A stretch of DNA of 64,000 bases, taken from NCBI RefSeq assembly GCF_037038585.1, contig NC_092522.1, forward strand, positions 124,726,661 to 124,790,660, in the 5' to 3' direction. Numbering within the stretch: position 1 is the stretch's first letter; each line of letters starts with the position of its first letter. The DNA is from Patagioenas fasciata (Eukaryota; Chordata; Aves; Columbiformes; Columbidae). A program made the translations under genes and the position numbers. Under the pieces are notes generated by a model. The model was not told the origin of the DNA. It was given only the letters and a program-made list of their open reading frames with translations, and did not search any database. Shown in pieces: positions 1-11,289 of the stretch.

Positions 1-96
1 CATAAGAAGAAGAAGCAGCATGAGTACAAAAAGTGTGTCGCAAAAGAAATTATCTAAGTTTATACAACCTCTTAGCTTCGGATTTGCAGATTTTCA

Positions 97-249
97 TCCA
101 CCAACAATCTGGGCAACCTGGGCCAGGCTCTCACCACCCTCAGCGCAAACAATTTCATTATGTCCATCCTGAATCTCCCTCTTTTAGCTTAAAACCATCA
201 CCCCTTGTCCTATCGCAACAGCCCCTGCTCAAAAGTCTGTCCCCACCAA
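97..249 (-). mobile_element. CR1 LINE fragment
   Basis: The complement of the common CR1 3' part (GGGCAACCTGGGCCAGGCTC, then CTGAATCTCCCTC) is visible. The extreme 3' end is missing. Confidence 0.75.
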
Positions 250-1875
250 TGCATCAATCAGTATGTAATAAGACAATGATTTTCTCATACATGAAGGTCT
301 CTGATCTGCCTTTGAACCCATGGAAACTTTGATCTGAATGCAGACTTGCACAGCTTAGTGATTTGGTGGGTGAAGAAGAGCTTCTTTTGGTCTGAACCTA
401 CTGTTTCCTAAGCCTAACCCGAATGCTGTCTCCTTGGGGCTGTCTCAGGCACCTGGGGTGGATCCCTCAACCCCAGCTCCTCCAAAACCACCCAAACCCC
501 CTCACCAATGCTGGGCTTCATCTCATCCCTCCCAGCCAGAATTGTTTGGTTTGGCCTCAATGCATGGAAGTGACTTTTGAACTGGTGCTCAGACATCGTC
601 CCCTGATGTGGTGGAATCCTGGCACGGGCAGCACACGGGCAAAAAAGGAGGCTAAATAACCATTTCCTCACCCAAAATGCTCCCTCCCTGCACTCCCTGG
701 CTCCTCTTTGTTGCTCCAATGGATGCGCGCAAGTGACTTCTTGTGCTCCATCATCCACACCTGCCCCTTGTCCTGTCCTTGTCCTTTCCCCGAGGAACAT
801 CTGGAGCATCCAAAGCTGCATCTTCTTGAGTGTGTTTGCAAACAACTAAAGAAACCAAGCGGCTTCTTTTGACCTGGCTTTTATGAAGCAAAACGATTTA
901 TCCTGGACTCCTGGAAGGGAAGCAAAGACGAGCAAACCCCCCCAGGTCTCTGCATGCTCTCATTGAGCTCGTTGGCCGTGTTAGAGCACCAAGGTTCTTG
1001 CCACCCATCCTCTGGCTCCCGCTTGGGCGCTCAGCCAGCAGACAATGTCCCCAAGGACTCCCGGAGCCGCCTCGCTCGCTGCCTTCCAATTATCCTACAA
1101 AGTCACAGGGCTTATTGTCTCCAGAGCCACATTCCTCCTCTATCACGGGGATCAAAAGCGCACATTGAAAAGGTCGCCGTGCTGGCAATTTGCTTCTGCG
1201 CTCAAACGCTGCGGCTGGAAGACAAACAGACGTGGGCAGGATCACCTTGGGAAAGCTGCGTCCGCCTCTTCCCCGCTTGTTTTAGCTGCTCGATGCGTTT
1301 GTTCCCAAACCAAACCACTGAAGACATGGGGTCGTAGCTTTTGCTCTGCTTCTACTCGTGCAATCATTAATTGTTTCTGACACAAGAGCTTCTCTGGCCA
1401 GAAAACAGGCTGGTTTGGGGCCATCTCAGATTCTGTGGCCTTTTGGGAGGTGTGAAGATGGAGACAACAACATTATCATTAATTCTCACCAGTTACAGGA
1501 ATATACTATTTATCTTCCCATCCTCTGTGATTTAATGGGACCATGGCATTACAAAAGACCCTCAGCTTATGGCAGGATCGCAGCAAGATCCTCCATGCTA
1601 AAGCAGCCCAGCCTGGTCATTAGTAGCTCATTAGGACAAATAACTCACAGGAGCCAGAAGGAAAGGAACAACTGAGGTTGCCACGGTCTTCCTGGGGTTG
1701 TATCCATGGGTCATTGCACCTTCTCCTGGGTCAGGGAAGCTCCTGGAAGCAAAGCTGCTGGGGTTTGAAGCCTGCAAAGCTGTGGGAGATGTCTACAATG
1801 ATGTGGTGCCCACAGCTCCTCAAATGGGCTGGTGAGCAAAGGCTCCTTCCTCCAGACACACTCACAGCACAGACG
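250..1875. other. GULO intron, no feature recognised
   Basis: About 1.6 kb between two CR1 copies. I see no GULO exon, RNA gene or tandem repeat here. Upstream GULO exons must therefore lie before the window. Confidence 0.6.
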
Positions 1876-2440
1876 CAGAATCCCAGAATCACAGAATCCC
1901 AGAGTGTCAGGGGTTGGAAGGGACCTGGAAAGCTCATCCAGTGCAATCCCCCCATGGAGCAGGAACACCCAGCTGAGGTTCCACAGGAAGGTGTCCAGGC
2001 GGGTTTGAATGTCTGCAGAGAAGGAGACTCCACAACCTCCCTGGGCAGCCTGGGCCAGGCTCTGCCACCCTCACCCCCAACAAGTTGCTTCTCCTCTTTC
2101 AGTGGAACCTCCTGTGTTCCAGTTTGCACCCATTGCCCCTTGTCCTGTCACTGGTTGTCACCCAGAAGAGCCTGGCTCCATCCTCCTGACACTGCCCCTT
2201 TCCATATTGATCCCCAGGAATGAGTCCCCCCTCAGTCTCCTCTTCTCCAGCTCCAGAGCCCCAGCTCCCTCAGCCTTTCCTCACACGGGAGATGCTCCAC
2301 TCCCTTCAGCATCTTGGTGGCTGTGCTGGACTCTCTGCAGCAGTTCCCTGTCCTTCTGGAGCTGAGGGGCCACAACTGGACACAAGATTCCAGGTGTGGT
2401 CTCCCCAGGGCAGAGTAGAGGGGCAGGAGAACCTCTCTGG
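1876..2440 (-). mobile_element. CR1 LINE 3' end
   Basis: It begins CAGAATCCCAGAATCACAG and runs through the GTCAGGGGTTG...CATGGAGCAGG block to GGGGCAGGAGAACCTCTC. It belongs to the youngest-looking subfamily in the window and lies in a GULO intron 200 bp before an exon. Confidence 0.85.
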
Positions 2441-2643
2441 ACCAGAGAGTGGCACCCGTGGTCTCTGTTAGCCCCTTCATGCATGGCTGGGCTGTGTTGA
2501 CTCCTTTCCACCCCAGTGCTTGCTGGGTCACTGCAGACAGACTCCTCGGACCTGCCCTGGCACCCCCAGAGTTCCTGAGGTGCCTCCACCCCCTGCACCT
2601 GGGACGGGAAAAATCACCAACCTTGTTCCTCTTGTTGTTGCAG

Positions 2644-2751
2644 GTCCTTGATCACCTTGGGGACCACCTGAAAAGATCCCAGTATTTCCGATTCCTGTGG
2701 TTCCCCCACAGCGAGAACGTCAGCGTCATCTACCAGGACCCCACCAACAAG
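2644..2751 (+). CDS. GULO: GULO exon ([15 protein letters not shown]...)
   Basis: The acceptor is a pyrimidine-rich TTGTTGTTGCAG. It encodes 36 codons, phase 0 at both ends, ending in PTNK. The only donor that keeps frame is AAG|GCAGGT (GC donor). Confidence 0.9.
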
Positions 2752-5700
2752 GCAGGTCCCGTGGGCTCCATGCGGGAAGAGCTGTGCATGAAGATGGGAA
2801 CCCTCCCAGGCCCAATGGCCTAGGCTGGGCTTGCAGTGCAAGCGCCACTGGGGCATCTGATCAGGGAAAGCGCGTTTTTTGGGGACACGGATGCAGCTGG
2901 GGCTGTCGGAGCTCTCAGCGTCCTCATGGCAAATCCTGGTCTCTTCCTGGGATGGGATGTAGCCCTTTTTCATCACAGAAGTCTGGGGAGTCCTGGGGTG
3001 CCCTTATCCACACCCCCGCTCCCGCTTTGCTCCTGGTCCAGGGACGTGCTCCCAGCTCCGCACCCACTGGCAAGAAAGCTGCAAACCCTGCTGCTCCCTA
3101 ACCACCATCATCTTCCTCTGCTTGGCTTTGCAGCCCCCCTCTTCCTCCGCCAGCTGGCTGTGGGACTATGCTGTTGGCTACTATCTGCTGGAGTTCCTGC
3201 TCTGGATCAGGTAGGAGCAAGCGCTGGGCAGCGATGGGGGACAAGGGACTCATCCATCTCTTTTCTGCATCTCTACTCTCAAACCTGCGCTGTTTCACTG
3301 CATGTCCTAGTGAGGATGGCAAGGCAGGAACTGTGACACGCACCCTGGGGAAGGAGGAGACGCTTTTTCTGCTCCGACCGAGCTCCGGTGCAGAGGAGCG
3401 GGTTCGGGCTGGGGTGCGTGTCTGGGGCTGCACTGCCCCCTCGTGTGCGCAGGCGGAGCCGTGCTGGAGCGGCCTGGGGCTGCAGCGGCAGAGCGGCTCT
3501 TTAGAGGGATACAGTAGTTTGGGTGGGAAGGGACCATTAAAGCTCCCCCAGTTCCCCCTGCCATGACAGGGACATCTTCACCAGCTCAGGTTGCTCAGAG
3601 CCCCGTCCAGCCTGGCCTGGGATGTCTCCAGGGATGGTTCAGCCACCACCTCTCTGCCCAACCTGGGCCAGGCTCTCACCACCCTCAGCACAAACAATTT
3701 CATTATATCCATCCTGAATCTCCCTCCTCTAGTTTAAAACCATCACCCCTTGTCCAGTCACAACAGGCCCTGCTCAAAAGTCTCTCCCCATCTTTCTTCT
3801 CGGCCCCTTTTAAGTCCAGAAAGGCCACAATAATGTCCCCCTGGAGCTTCTCTTCTCCAGGCTTGTTCCATCACATCTCGCACCGTTGACAAACCCCTGG
3901 GGTCAGTTCTCACCTCCTGCTCTCCCCCTGCAGCACCTTTGTGCCCAGCTTGGTGTGCTGGATCAACCGCTTCTTCTTCTGGCTGCTCTTCAGCTCCCGG
4001 GTGGAGAACATCGCCATCAGCTACAAGATCTTCAACTACGAGTGTCGTTTCAAGCAGCACGTTCAAGACTGGGCCATCCCCATGTAAATGGCTGTGCAGA
4101 CCCTCCCTGTCCATCCCCACCTGGGCTCCCCACCCAAGCCACATCCCGTCCCCTTCCTGTGTCCTGCCCCAGCGCAAAGCCATGGAGAAAGGGACCTGGA
4201 TAGCAGACACCATTGTACCTGCATGGGGATGCTTCTGCATCCTTGTGGCGGGGTACCACAGTCTTGTTGGGTTGAAGGGACCTCTGTAGACCCCCCAGTC
4301 CAACCCAGCTGCTCACGCAGGGTCACAGAGCAGATCACACAGGTGGGTCCAGGCGGGTTTGAATGTCTCAGAGAAGGAGACTCCACACCCGCTCTGGGCA
4401 GCCTGGGCCAGGCTCTGGCACCTCCCAGCAAAGAACTTTCTGTTCATGTTCACATGGAGCCTCCTGTGTTTCAGTCTGTGCCCGTTGCCCCTCACCCTGG
4501 CGTTGGGCACCACTGAACAGAGTCTGGTCCATCCTCTGACACCCACCCTGAGATATTGATCCCATTGATCACATCCCAAAATCCAAGCCACACCATGTTT
4601 TGGGGCTTTGTGAACCCAAAAGCAATGTCAGGGATGCTGGGACACGCCAAGCCGTTCACTGAATTATCACGGGGTGGGGATGGAGCTGTGGGGGTGGGGG
4701 TTCGAGCCTGAAGGCAGCTGGTTGTGGGCATTAACTGGGGCTGGGGGCTTCTCGTGGGCAGTGAGAAGACAAAGGAAGCCTTGCTGGAGCTGAAGGGCGC
4801 CTTGGAGAACAACCCCAAGATGGTGGCTCACTACCCCGTGGAGGTGCGCTTCGCTCGGGGGGACGACATCTGGCTGAGCCCCTGCTTCCAGCGGGACAGC
4901 TGCTACATGAACATCATCATGTACCGGTGAGCACGGCCCCACTCTCCCTCTGCCCCTCTTCCTCCTCCCTTCCTGCAGCTCCCGGAGCCGTGCTGAGACA
5001 TGGCAGACAACGCGGCTCAAACACACCAGCACCAGCTCTTGGCTGGGCTGCAGACATGGAATGAGCTCCTGCACCTTTCACAGAATCCCAGAATGTCAGG
5101 GGTTGAAGGGACCTGGAAAGCTCATCCAGTGCAATCCCCCCATGGAGCAGGAACACCCAGCTGAGGTTCCACAGGAAGGTGTCCAGGCGGGTTTGAATGG
5201 CTGCAGAGAAGGAGACTCCACAACCTCCCTGGGCAGCCTGGGCCAGGCTCTGACACCCTCACCCCCAACAAGTTGCTTCTCCTCTTTCAGTGGAACCTCC
5301 TGTGTTCCAGTTTGCACCCATTGCCCCTTGTCCTGTCACTGGTTGTCACCCAGAAGAGCCTGGCTCCATCCTCCTGACACTGCCCCTTTCCATATTGATC
5401 CCCAGGAATGAGTCCCCCCTCAGTCTCCTCTTCTCCAGCTCCAGAGCCCCAGCTCCCTCAGCCTTTCCTCACACGGGAGATGCTCCACTCCCTTCAGCAT
5501 CTTGGTGGCTGCGCTGGACTCTCTGCAGCAGTTCCCTGTCCTTCTGGAGCTGAGGGGCCACAACTGGACACAAGATTCCAGGTGTGGTCTCCCCAGGGCA
5601 AAGTAGAGGGGCAGGAGAACCTCTCTCAACCTTCCCTGCCCACCCCTCTTGCACATTTAAGCCAGAAGGGCTGTGGTGGCCTTGGAGCACCCAGTGCCAC

Positions 5701-7202
5701 CCACCCATCCTTTTCGAGGATGTCGTCCTAGGTTGGGGTCCACTGGCCCAGTGCTGCTGGGATACTGGTTCTCAGAGGGTCTCCATCACCTGGCACTGCT
5801 CACACAGCCCGTGCCCGGTCCCTGGGGGTGTCCTGCTCTCAGGGGGTTTCCTGGGTGTGCAAATCCCCCCACAGCCCCTGCTGATGTCCCCTCTGCCTGT
5901 CCCCCACCCCAGGCCCTACGGGAAGAACGTCCCCCGCCTCAACTACTGGCTGACCTACGAGGGCATCATGAAGAAGCACGGTGGAAGACCACACTGGGCA
6001 AAGGTAGCAAGGCCCTGCTCCTCCAGGGGAGAGGGTCTGTGGAACGGGGTCCCTTCCCCTTCCCATCGCATTGGAGGGGCTGTGCGGTGAAGAGGGGGCA
6101 GAGCAGAGCCCCACATCAGGCTGGCCCAAGACAGGAGTGGGTTCCTCAGGGAGGTGCTGCTCACAGAATCCCAGGATGTCAGGGGTTGAAGGGCCCTGGA
6201 AAGCTCATCCAGTGCAATCCCCCCATGGAGCAGGAACACCCAGCTGAGGTTCCACAGGAAGGTGTCCAGGCGGGTTTGAATGTCTGCAGAGAAGGAGACT
6301 CCACAACCTCCCTGGGCAGCCTGGGCCAGGCTCTGACACCCTCACCCCCAACAAGTTGCTTCTCCTCTTTCAGTGGAACCTCCTGTGTTCCAGTTTGCAC
6401 CCATTGCCCCTTGTCCTGTCACTGGTTGTCACCCAGAAGAGCCTGGCTCCATCCTCCTGACACTGCCCCTTTCCACATTGATCCCCATGAATGAGTCCCC
6501 CCTCAGTCTCCTCTTCTCCAGCTCCAGAGCCCCAGCTCCCTCAGCCTTTCCTCCCACGGGAGATGCTCCACTCCCTTCAGCATCTTGGTGGCTGCGCTGG
6601 ACTCTCTGCAGCAGTTCCCTGTCCTTCTGGAGCTGAGGGGCCACAACTGGACACAAGATTCCAGGTGTGGTCTCCCCAGGGCAGAGCAGAGGGGCAGGAG
6701 AACCTCTCTGACCTACTGACCACCCCCTTCTAACCCACCCCAGGTACCATTGGCCTTCCTGGCCACAAGGGCCCAGTGCTGGCTCATGCTCACCCTGCTG
6801 TCCCCAGGACCCCCAGCTCCCTTTCCCCTACACTGCTCTCTAATAGCTCATTCCCCAGCTTACACTGGAACCTGAGGTTGTTCCTGCCCACATTCAAGAC
6901 TCTACACTTGCCCTTGTTATATTTTATTAAATTTTTCCCCGCTCCCCTGTTTGCCACCCACCCTGGGCACGTCTAGAGGGGATGGAGGTGCCACCACTTC
7001 TGCAGGGGCTGCCCACAGTGGTGCTGGGTCCATGACCAGCACCACATTCCCCTGGACGCTCTGTCTCCTGCAGGCACACAGCTGCACCAGGAAGGACTTT
7101 GAGAAGATGTACCCGGCCTTCCCCAAATTCTGCTCTGTCCGGGAGAAGCTGGACCCCACCGGGATGTTCCTGAACTCCTACCTGGAAAAGGTGTTTTACT
7201 GA
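2644..7202 (+). CDS. GULO: L-gulonolactone oxidase, C-terminal half (six exons, 5' part outside window)
   Basis: GULO catalyses the last step of ascorbate synthesis, oxidising L-gulono-1,4-lactone in the ER membrane. Six exons (2644-2751, 3134-3210, 3934-4083, 4762-4926, 5913-6003, 7074-7202) join in frame to 239 codons plus stop. This matches the distal part of a protein of about 440 aa, so roughly 200 N-terminal residues (the FAD domain) lie upstream. Recognisable stretches are [67 protein letters not shown], the HWAK motif (RPHWAK) and the C-terminus [11 protein letters not shown]. All junction phases agree and there is no stop or frameshift, so the copy looks functional here. The first intron uses a GC donor. 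Several introns carry CR1 copies. I am very sure of the family. Confidence 0.95.
3134..3210 (+). CDS. GULO: GULO exon ([21 protein letters not shown]...)
   Basis: It starts after TTTGCAG in phase 0 and ends ATCAG|GTAGGA in phase 2. It encodes the hydrophobic [17 protein letters not shown] segment of the membrane-associated ALO-type domain. Confidence 0.92.
3505..3885 (-). mobile_element. CR1 LINE 3' end
   Basis: Complement of the subfamily with CATGACAGGGACATCTTCAC and CAGCCTGGCCTGGGATGTC. It ends about 50 bp before a GULO exon. Confidence 0.82.
3934..4083 (+). CDS. GULO: GULO exon ([16 protein letters not shown]...)
   Basis: Bounded by CCCTGCAG and AT|GTAAAT. It reads through [11 protein letters not shown] and [19 protein letters not shown]. 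Phase 2 at both ends matches its neighbours. Confidence 0.93.
4250..4570 (-). mobile_element. CR1 LINE 3' end
   Basis: TTGGGTTGAAGGGACCTCTG marks the reversed 3' end and GATATTGATCCCATTGATC the inner limit. A sister copy in the other orientation lies at 35560-35900. Confidence 0.8.
4762..4926 (+). CDS. GULO: GULO exon ([17 protein letters not shown]...)
   Basis: Bounded by GTGGGCAG and CG|GTGAGC. It contains [19 protein letters not shown] and [12 protein letters not shown], among the most conserved parts of the protein. Confidence 0.95.
5080..5627 (-). mobile_element. CR1 LINE 3' end
   Basis: Nearly identical to the copy at 1876-2440, which points to recent activity or conversion. It lies in a GULO intron. 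Confidence 0.85.
5913..6003 (+). CDS. GULO: GULO exon ([17 protein letters not shown]...)
   Basis: Bounded by CACCCCAG and AAG|GTAGCA. It ends with GGRPHWAK, the HWxK motif of aldonolactone oxidoreductases. Confidence 0.95.
6162..6945 (-). mobile_element. CR1 LINE 3' end (long copy)
   Basis: Same subfamily as 5080-5627 but about 300 bp longer inward (CATTGGCCTTCCTGGCCAC through CTACACTTGCCCTTGTTATA). It lies in the last GULO intron. Confidence 0.85.
7074..7202 (+). CDS. GULO: GULO last coding exon
   Basis: It starts after CTCCTGCAG in phase 0 and encodes [16 protein letters not shown] through LEKVFY, then TGA at 7200-7202. A 3' UTR of about 200 nt follows. Confidence 0.95.
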   Translation, partial: AHSCTRKDFEKMYPAFPKFCSVREKLDPTGMFLNSYLEKVFY

Positions 7203-7405
7203 TGGGGCGATGCAAGGATGGAGGATGAAGCCCCCTGGTTCTTGCGACACCCCAAAGCTCGTGGTCCACAGCGGTTGGCGTGAGCAGGGCGGCTCCGATC
7301 CCCATGCCAACCGGGTTCTGTGGGGGCTGGATGTCTCTCCTGGAAACCAGCAGCTCGGGGGGAGCCAGGTCCCTGTCCCCCAGCAGCCCCACATGCCAGC
7401 ATCCC

Positions 7406-7411
7406 AATAAA
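7406..7411 (+). terminator. GULO: GULO polyadenylation signal
   Basis: AATAAA lies about 205 nt after the GULO stop and is followed by GT/T-rich sequence (CCTTGAGCCTGTGCTG). Confidence 0.8.
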
Positions 7412-7494
7412 GAGCTTTCCTTGAGCCTGTGCTGCCAGCCCGGCGTGTGCCATGGAGGGGCCTGGGGACAGGGATGGGCTGGGTGTCCCCACAA

Positions 7495-7945
7495 GACCCG
7501 GGGCTGGGTGCCTCCCCCGTACTCCTGGGTCCCTTCCGAACTCCTGGGTCCCTGGGGTATTCCTGGGTCCATGGGGCACTCCTGGGTCCTTCCCGAACTC
7601 GTGGGTCCTTCCTGAACTCGTGAGTCCCTGGGGCACTCCTGGTTCCCGTCCCGATCTCCAAGTTCCCCTCCCGAACGCCTGGGTCCCTCCCCGAACGCCT
7701 GGATCCCTCCCCGAACTCCAGGATCACACCTAAAAACTCCTGGGTCCTTCCCAATTCTTGGGTCCCCGAGGCACTCCTGGGTCCTTCCGAACGCCAGGTT
7801 CCCCTCCCAAACTCCTGGGTCCTTCCCGAACGCCTGGGTCCCTCCCCAAACGCCTGAATCACACCTGAAAACTCCTGGGTCCTTCCGAATGCCTGGGTCC
7901 CTGGGGCGTTCCTGGATCCTTCCCGAACTCCTGGGTCCCTTTGAG
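7495..7945. repeat. CCTGGGTCCC minisatellite, copy 1
   Basis: More than 20 imperfect units of about 19-20 bp (core CTCCTGGGTCCTTCCCGAA) start some 80 bp after the GULO polyadenylation signal. Open frames across it are artefacts of the repeat. Confidence 0.9.
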
Positions 7946-8190
7946 ACATCCGGGTCCATCTTTGAAGAACATCCTTCATGTCTCATGTAGCATCCTCAAT
8001 AAACTCGTGAACTCGTTACCGCTTTCCCATCAGTAGGTGGCACAATCAGAAAATGAACAAGTTTAAACCCCAGAGCTGAGAAGTCGCCCGTGTCCGCTTT
8101 AGGAAGTGAACGTTGCCTCAGTTCTCCCTGATGGGAAATGTTCCGGCAAATGCTGCTCCATCTTCAGCCCGACTCCTACGATGGGTTTGC
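7946..8190. repeat. Flank shared with copies 2 and 3 of the CCTGGGTCCC array
   Basis: TTTGAGACATC...GAACTCGTTACCGCTTTCC...GTAGGTGGCACAATCAG recurs at 9736-9885. The following GCTCCATCTTCAG part recurs at 12100-12125. This indicates segmental duplication of the array with its flanks. Confidence 0.75.
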
Positions 8191-8457
8191 TAAGAGGGTT
8201 CTCCAGGCTGCTCAGAAGAGATGGGCAGCAGGTTGGGGATCCCATGCCCTTCGTGTGCAGCGAGCGAGGTTTCACGGGACAGGAGCATGATGCTCATTCC
8301 AAACGTGTGACGACCTGTCTCGTTTGTCCCTGCTGCGGCGTCCTCGGGTGTCATGTCTCCACAGCTCCACATGGCCTGGGAGGCAGTGGCATGGCCAGGA
8401 TTGGTGCTGTGCAAGGCTGAGGACGAGGACACCAGCAATGGCGTCTGGGCTGCTCTT

Positions 8458-8985
8458 GGTGGACAATGACAACCCGTCCATGGGCGATGTGGGGTGACAA
8501 CCCATCCAATGGTGATGGGGGGTGACAACCTGTCCGTGGGCAATGGGAGGTGACAACCCATCCAATGGTGATGGGGGGGTAACAACCTGTCCATGGGCAA
8601 TGGGAGGTGACAACCCATCCAATGGTGATGGGGGGGTAACAACCTGTCCATGGGCAATGGGAGGTGACAACCCATCCAATGGCAATGGGGGGTGACAACC
8701 TGTCCATGGGCAATGGGAGGTGACAACCCATCCAATGGTGATGGGGGGGTAACAACCTGTCCATGGGCAATGGGAGGTGACAACCCATCCAATGGCAATG
8801 GGGGGTGACAACCCATCCATGAGTGATGTGGAGTGACAACCCATCCAATGGCGATGGGGGGTAACAACCTGTCCATGGGCAATGGGAGGTGACAACCCAT
8901 CCAGTGGGTGATGTGGGGTGACAACCCGTCCAATGGTGATGTGGGGTGACAACCCATCCAATGGTGATGTGGGGTGAGCTCTGCA
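8458..8985. repeat. 28-bp minisatellite with alternating units
   Basis: Two unit types alternate, one with ACAACCCATCCAATGGTGAT and one with ACAACCTGTCCATGGGCAAT, giving a higher-order unit of about 56-57 bp. Almost every first-type unit carries CCAAT. It is intergenic. Confidence 0.9.
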
Positions 8986-9138
8986 GCAGCGGGCTGGCAC
9001 CAGAGTGGCAATCACAGCTCATCCATCACTGAGCTCAGGGCATTCGGGGCGAGATGCTGGAGTCATGGCCAAGGTTGATGACCAGAGCCGCTGTCCTGGC
9101 CGCGTCTGAGCAAACAGGAACGTGGGAGGAAGGTTCCA

Positions 9139-9298
9139 GTGAATGCTTGTTGCGATAGGACACGGGGGGGATGGTTTGAAACTAAAGGAGGGAGATTCAG
9201 GATGGATGTAATGGAATTGTTTGTGTTGAGGGTGGTGAGAGCCTGGCCCAGGTTGGGCAGAGAGGTGGTGGATGAACCATCCCTGGAGACATCCTGTT
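9139..9298 (+). mobile_element. CR1 LINE fragment
   Basis: GATAGGACACGG...CTAAAGGAGGGAGATTCAGG through GAACCATCCCTGGAGACATC. It is truncated before the terminal part and stops at the next duplicated block. Confidence 0.8.
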
Positions 9299-9304
9299 AA
9301 ATGT

Positions 9305-9360
9305 CACAGTCCATTCGGTGATGGACTCATGATGGTTCTTTTACCTTGATCTCAGAGCAC
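9305..9360. repeat. Short block shared with 11250-11305
   Basis: CATTCGGTGATGGACT, TGATGGTTCTTTTACCT and ATCTCA recur at 11250 in the same order and spacing. It directly precedes array copy 2. Confidence 0.7.
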
Positions 9361-9735
9361 TGAGACTCCTGAACTCCTGGGTCCCTCCCAAACTCCTGGG
9401 TCCCTCCTGGACTCCTGGGTTGCTCGGGTATTCCTGGGTCCCTGGGGCACTCCTGGGTCCCTGAGGCACTCCTGGGTCCCTCCCTGAACTCCCGGGTCCC
9501 GAACGGACACCTGGGTCCCTCCCCAAACTCCCAAACGCCATGAACTACTCTGTCCTTCCTGAACTCCTGGGTTCGCCCCCAAACTCCTGGGTCCACCATG
9601 AACTACTCGGTCCTTCCTGAACTCCTGGGTCCCCCCCCACGAACTTGAGGATCCCACCCGAACTCCTGGGTCCTTCTGAATTCCTGGATCTCCCGAGCAT
9701 TCCTGGGTCCTTCCCGAACTCCTGGGTCCCTTTGA
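9361..9735. repeat. CCTGGGTCCC minisatellite, copy 2
   Basis: Same unit as at 7495. It is followed by the same flank (TTTGAGACATC...), now at 9736-9885. Confidence 0.9.
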
Positions 9736-9885
9736 GACATCTGGATCCATCTTTGAAGGACTTCCTTCATGTCTCCCGTAGCATCCTCAAGTAATAAGCT
9801 CATGAACTCGTTACCGCTTTCCCGTCAGTAGGTGGCACAATCAGAAAATGAACAAGCCGCCCGTGTTCGCTTTAGGAAGGCGTCT
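9736..9885. repeat. Duplicated flank, second copy
   Basis: Matches 7946-8100 closely (GAACTCGTTACCGCTTTCC, GTAGGTGGCACAATCAG, CGCTTTAGGAAG) with small indels. Confidence 0.8.
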
Positions 9886-9944
9886 TAATTACTTGATGAG
9901 TTAATCATAAAAAGGGGCAGCTGGGCCAGTTGGCCTGAGCAGGA

Positions 9945-10072
9945 GAGTGTCCTGGAGGGCTGGACAGACGGACATGAGGTTCTCAGGACATAGTTTAACA
10001 CCAGGGCTGGGTTATAGTTAGACTCCATGATCCTAAAGCTTTTTTCCAACCACAATGATTCTGGATTCCATA
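9945..10072 (+). mobile_element. CR1 LINE 3' end fragment
   Basis: GGAGGGCTGGACAGACGGAC through TTCCAACCACAATGATTCTGG, a sense CR1 tail. Confidence 0.8.
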
Positions 10073-10480
10073 AGAGCAGCTACAAACCCACCTGGAACAC
10101 GTTGAGGTGCAGATGAGGAGGGAGATGTTTGGAAAAGCAAAGGAGCGGATGAGGAGCTGGTTCCGGGATCTCATGGGCAATGCATCAAAACCCGCTGTGA
10201 TCAACCCAGAACGAGTGGAGATGGATCAATGGCCGCGCTGGTGGTCACTGCGATGGGGTGAAGTTCCATGGACGCGTGGGACACAGCTGCTGAGGTGACA
10301 AAGCGACCGTGCGAGGAGCCGGTTGTTTTGCAGAGTTATAAACCTGATGGTATTTGGTGTTTGGCTACCATATCTGCTACCAGGTTGTGTTTCCAAAGCC
10401 AATCAGACTCTTTGTTCTGCTTTCAGGAAGGCTTTTGTGGTTGTTAAATACCTGCAGCAGAAATTGCGTGGGCAACAAAG
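10073..10480. other. Intergenic stretch, nothing recognised
   Basis: Unique-looking sequence between two CR1 tails, without a supported ORF, RNA or repeat. Confidence 0.5.
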
Positions 10481-10906
10481 ATGCTGAAGGGAGTGGAGCA
10501 TCTCCCGTGTGAGGAAAGGCTGAGGGAGCTGGGGCTCTGGAGCTGGAGAAGAGGAGACTGAGGGGGGACTCATTCCTGGGGATCAATATGGAAAGGGGCA
10601 GTGTCAGGAGGATGGAGCCAGGCTCTTCTGGGTGACAACCAGTGACAGGACAAGGGGCAATGGGTGCAAACTAGGACACAGGAGGTTCCACTGAAATTTG
10701 AGAAGCAACTTGTTGGGGGTGAGGGTGTCAGAGCCTGGCCCAGGCTGCCCAGGGAGGTTGTGGAGTCTCCTTCTCTGCAGACATTCAAACCCGCCTGGAC
10801 ACCTTCCTGTGGAACCTCAGCTGGGTGTTCCTGCTCCATGGGGGGATTGCACTGGATGAGCTTTCCAGGTCCCTTCAACCCCTGGCATTCTGGGGTTCTG
10901 TGATGA
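10481..10906 (+). mobile_element. CR1 LINE 3' end
   Basis: AAGATGCTGAAGGGAGTGGA through CTTTCCAGGTCCCTTCAACC and GGGGTTCTGTGA; young-looking subfamily, sense orientation. Confidence 0.85.
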
Positions 10907-11289
10907 CTCCTTGCCTCATGGCTTTTATTTTCTGCATGGAAACATCAAATCAGAAACCCTGGATAGAGCACTCACTTCAGGCTTTTACACTCTGTTTTCT
11001 GAATTCTTTGAAGGCCACTTAGCAATCAAAGTGCTTTTTAAATAATTCTCTGTCTCTCAGATTTTTGCTGAGATAACGAGCTCTGGACCAGCCCCAGGTG
11101 ACTTGCATTTGGACTCAATCCCCAACCAGCTTTGCATCTTCTCCCTCTACAAGCACCATTTTGGGTTTCCAGGCAGTGATTTCCTGGCTTGGTCCTTTTT
11201 TGGTTCCTGAGCTCACTTTGCTCTTCTGCCCCATCCCTGCTCAGTGTCTCAGCCCATTCGGTGATGGACTTGTGATGGTTCTTTTACCT

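Noticed and set aside
2752-2760. GT donor at 2756 for the GULO exon
   Set aside because: It would leave 4 extra bases and break frame with the next exon, which must start in phase 0.
8190-9015. Three overlapping minus-strand frames of 220-273 codons
   Set aside because: Artefacts of the 28-bp array; all three frames are open at once.
10570-10903. Recurring 73-109-codon frames of the same protein at many places
   Set aside because: They are non-coding CR1 3' ends, repeated about a dozen times; not a gene family.
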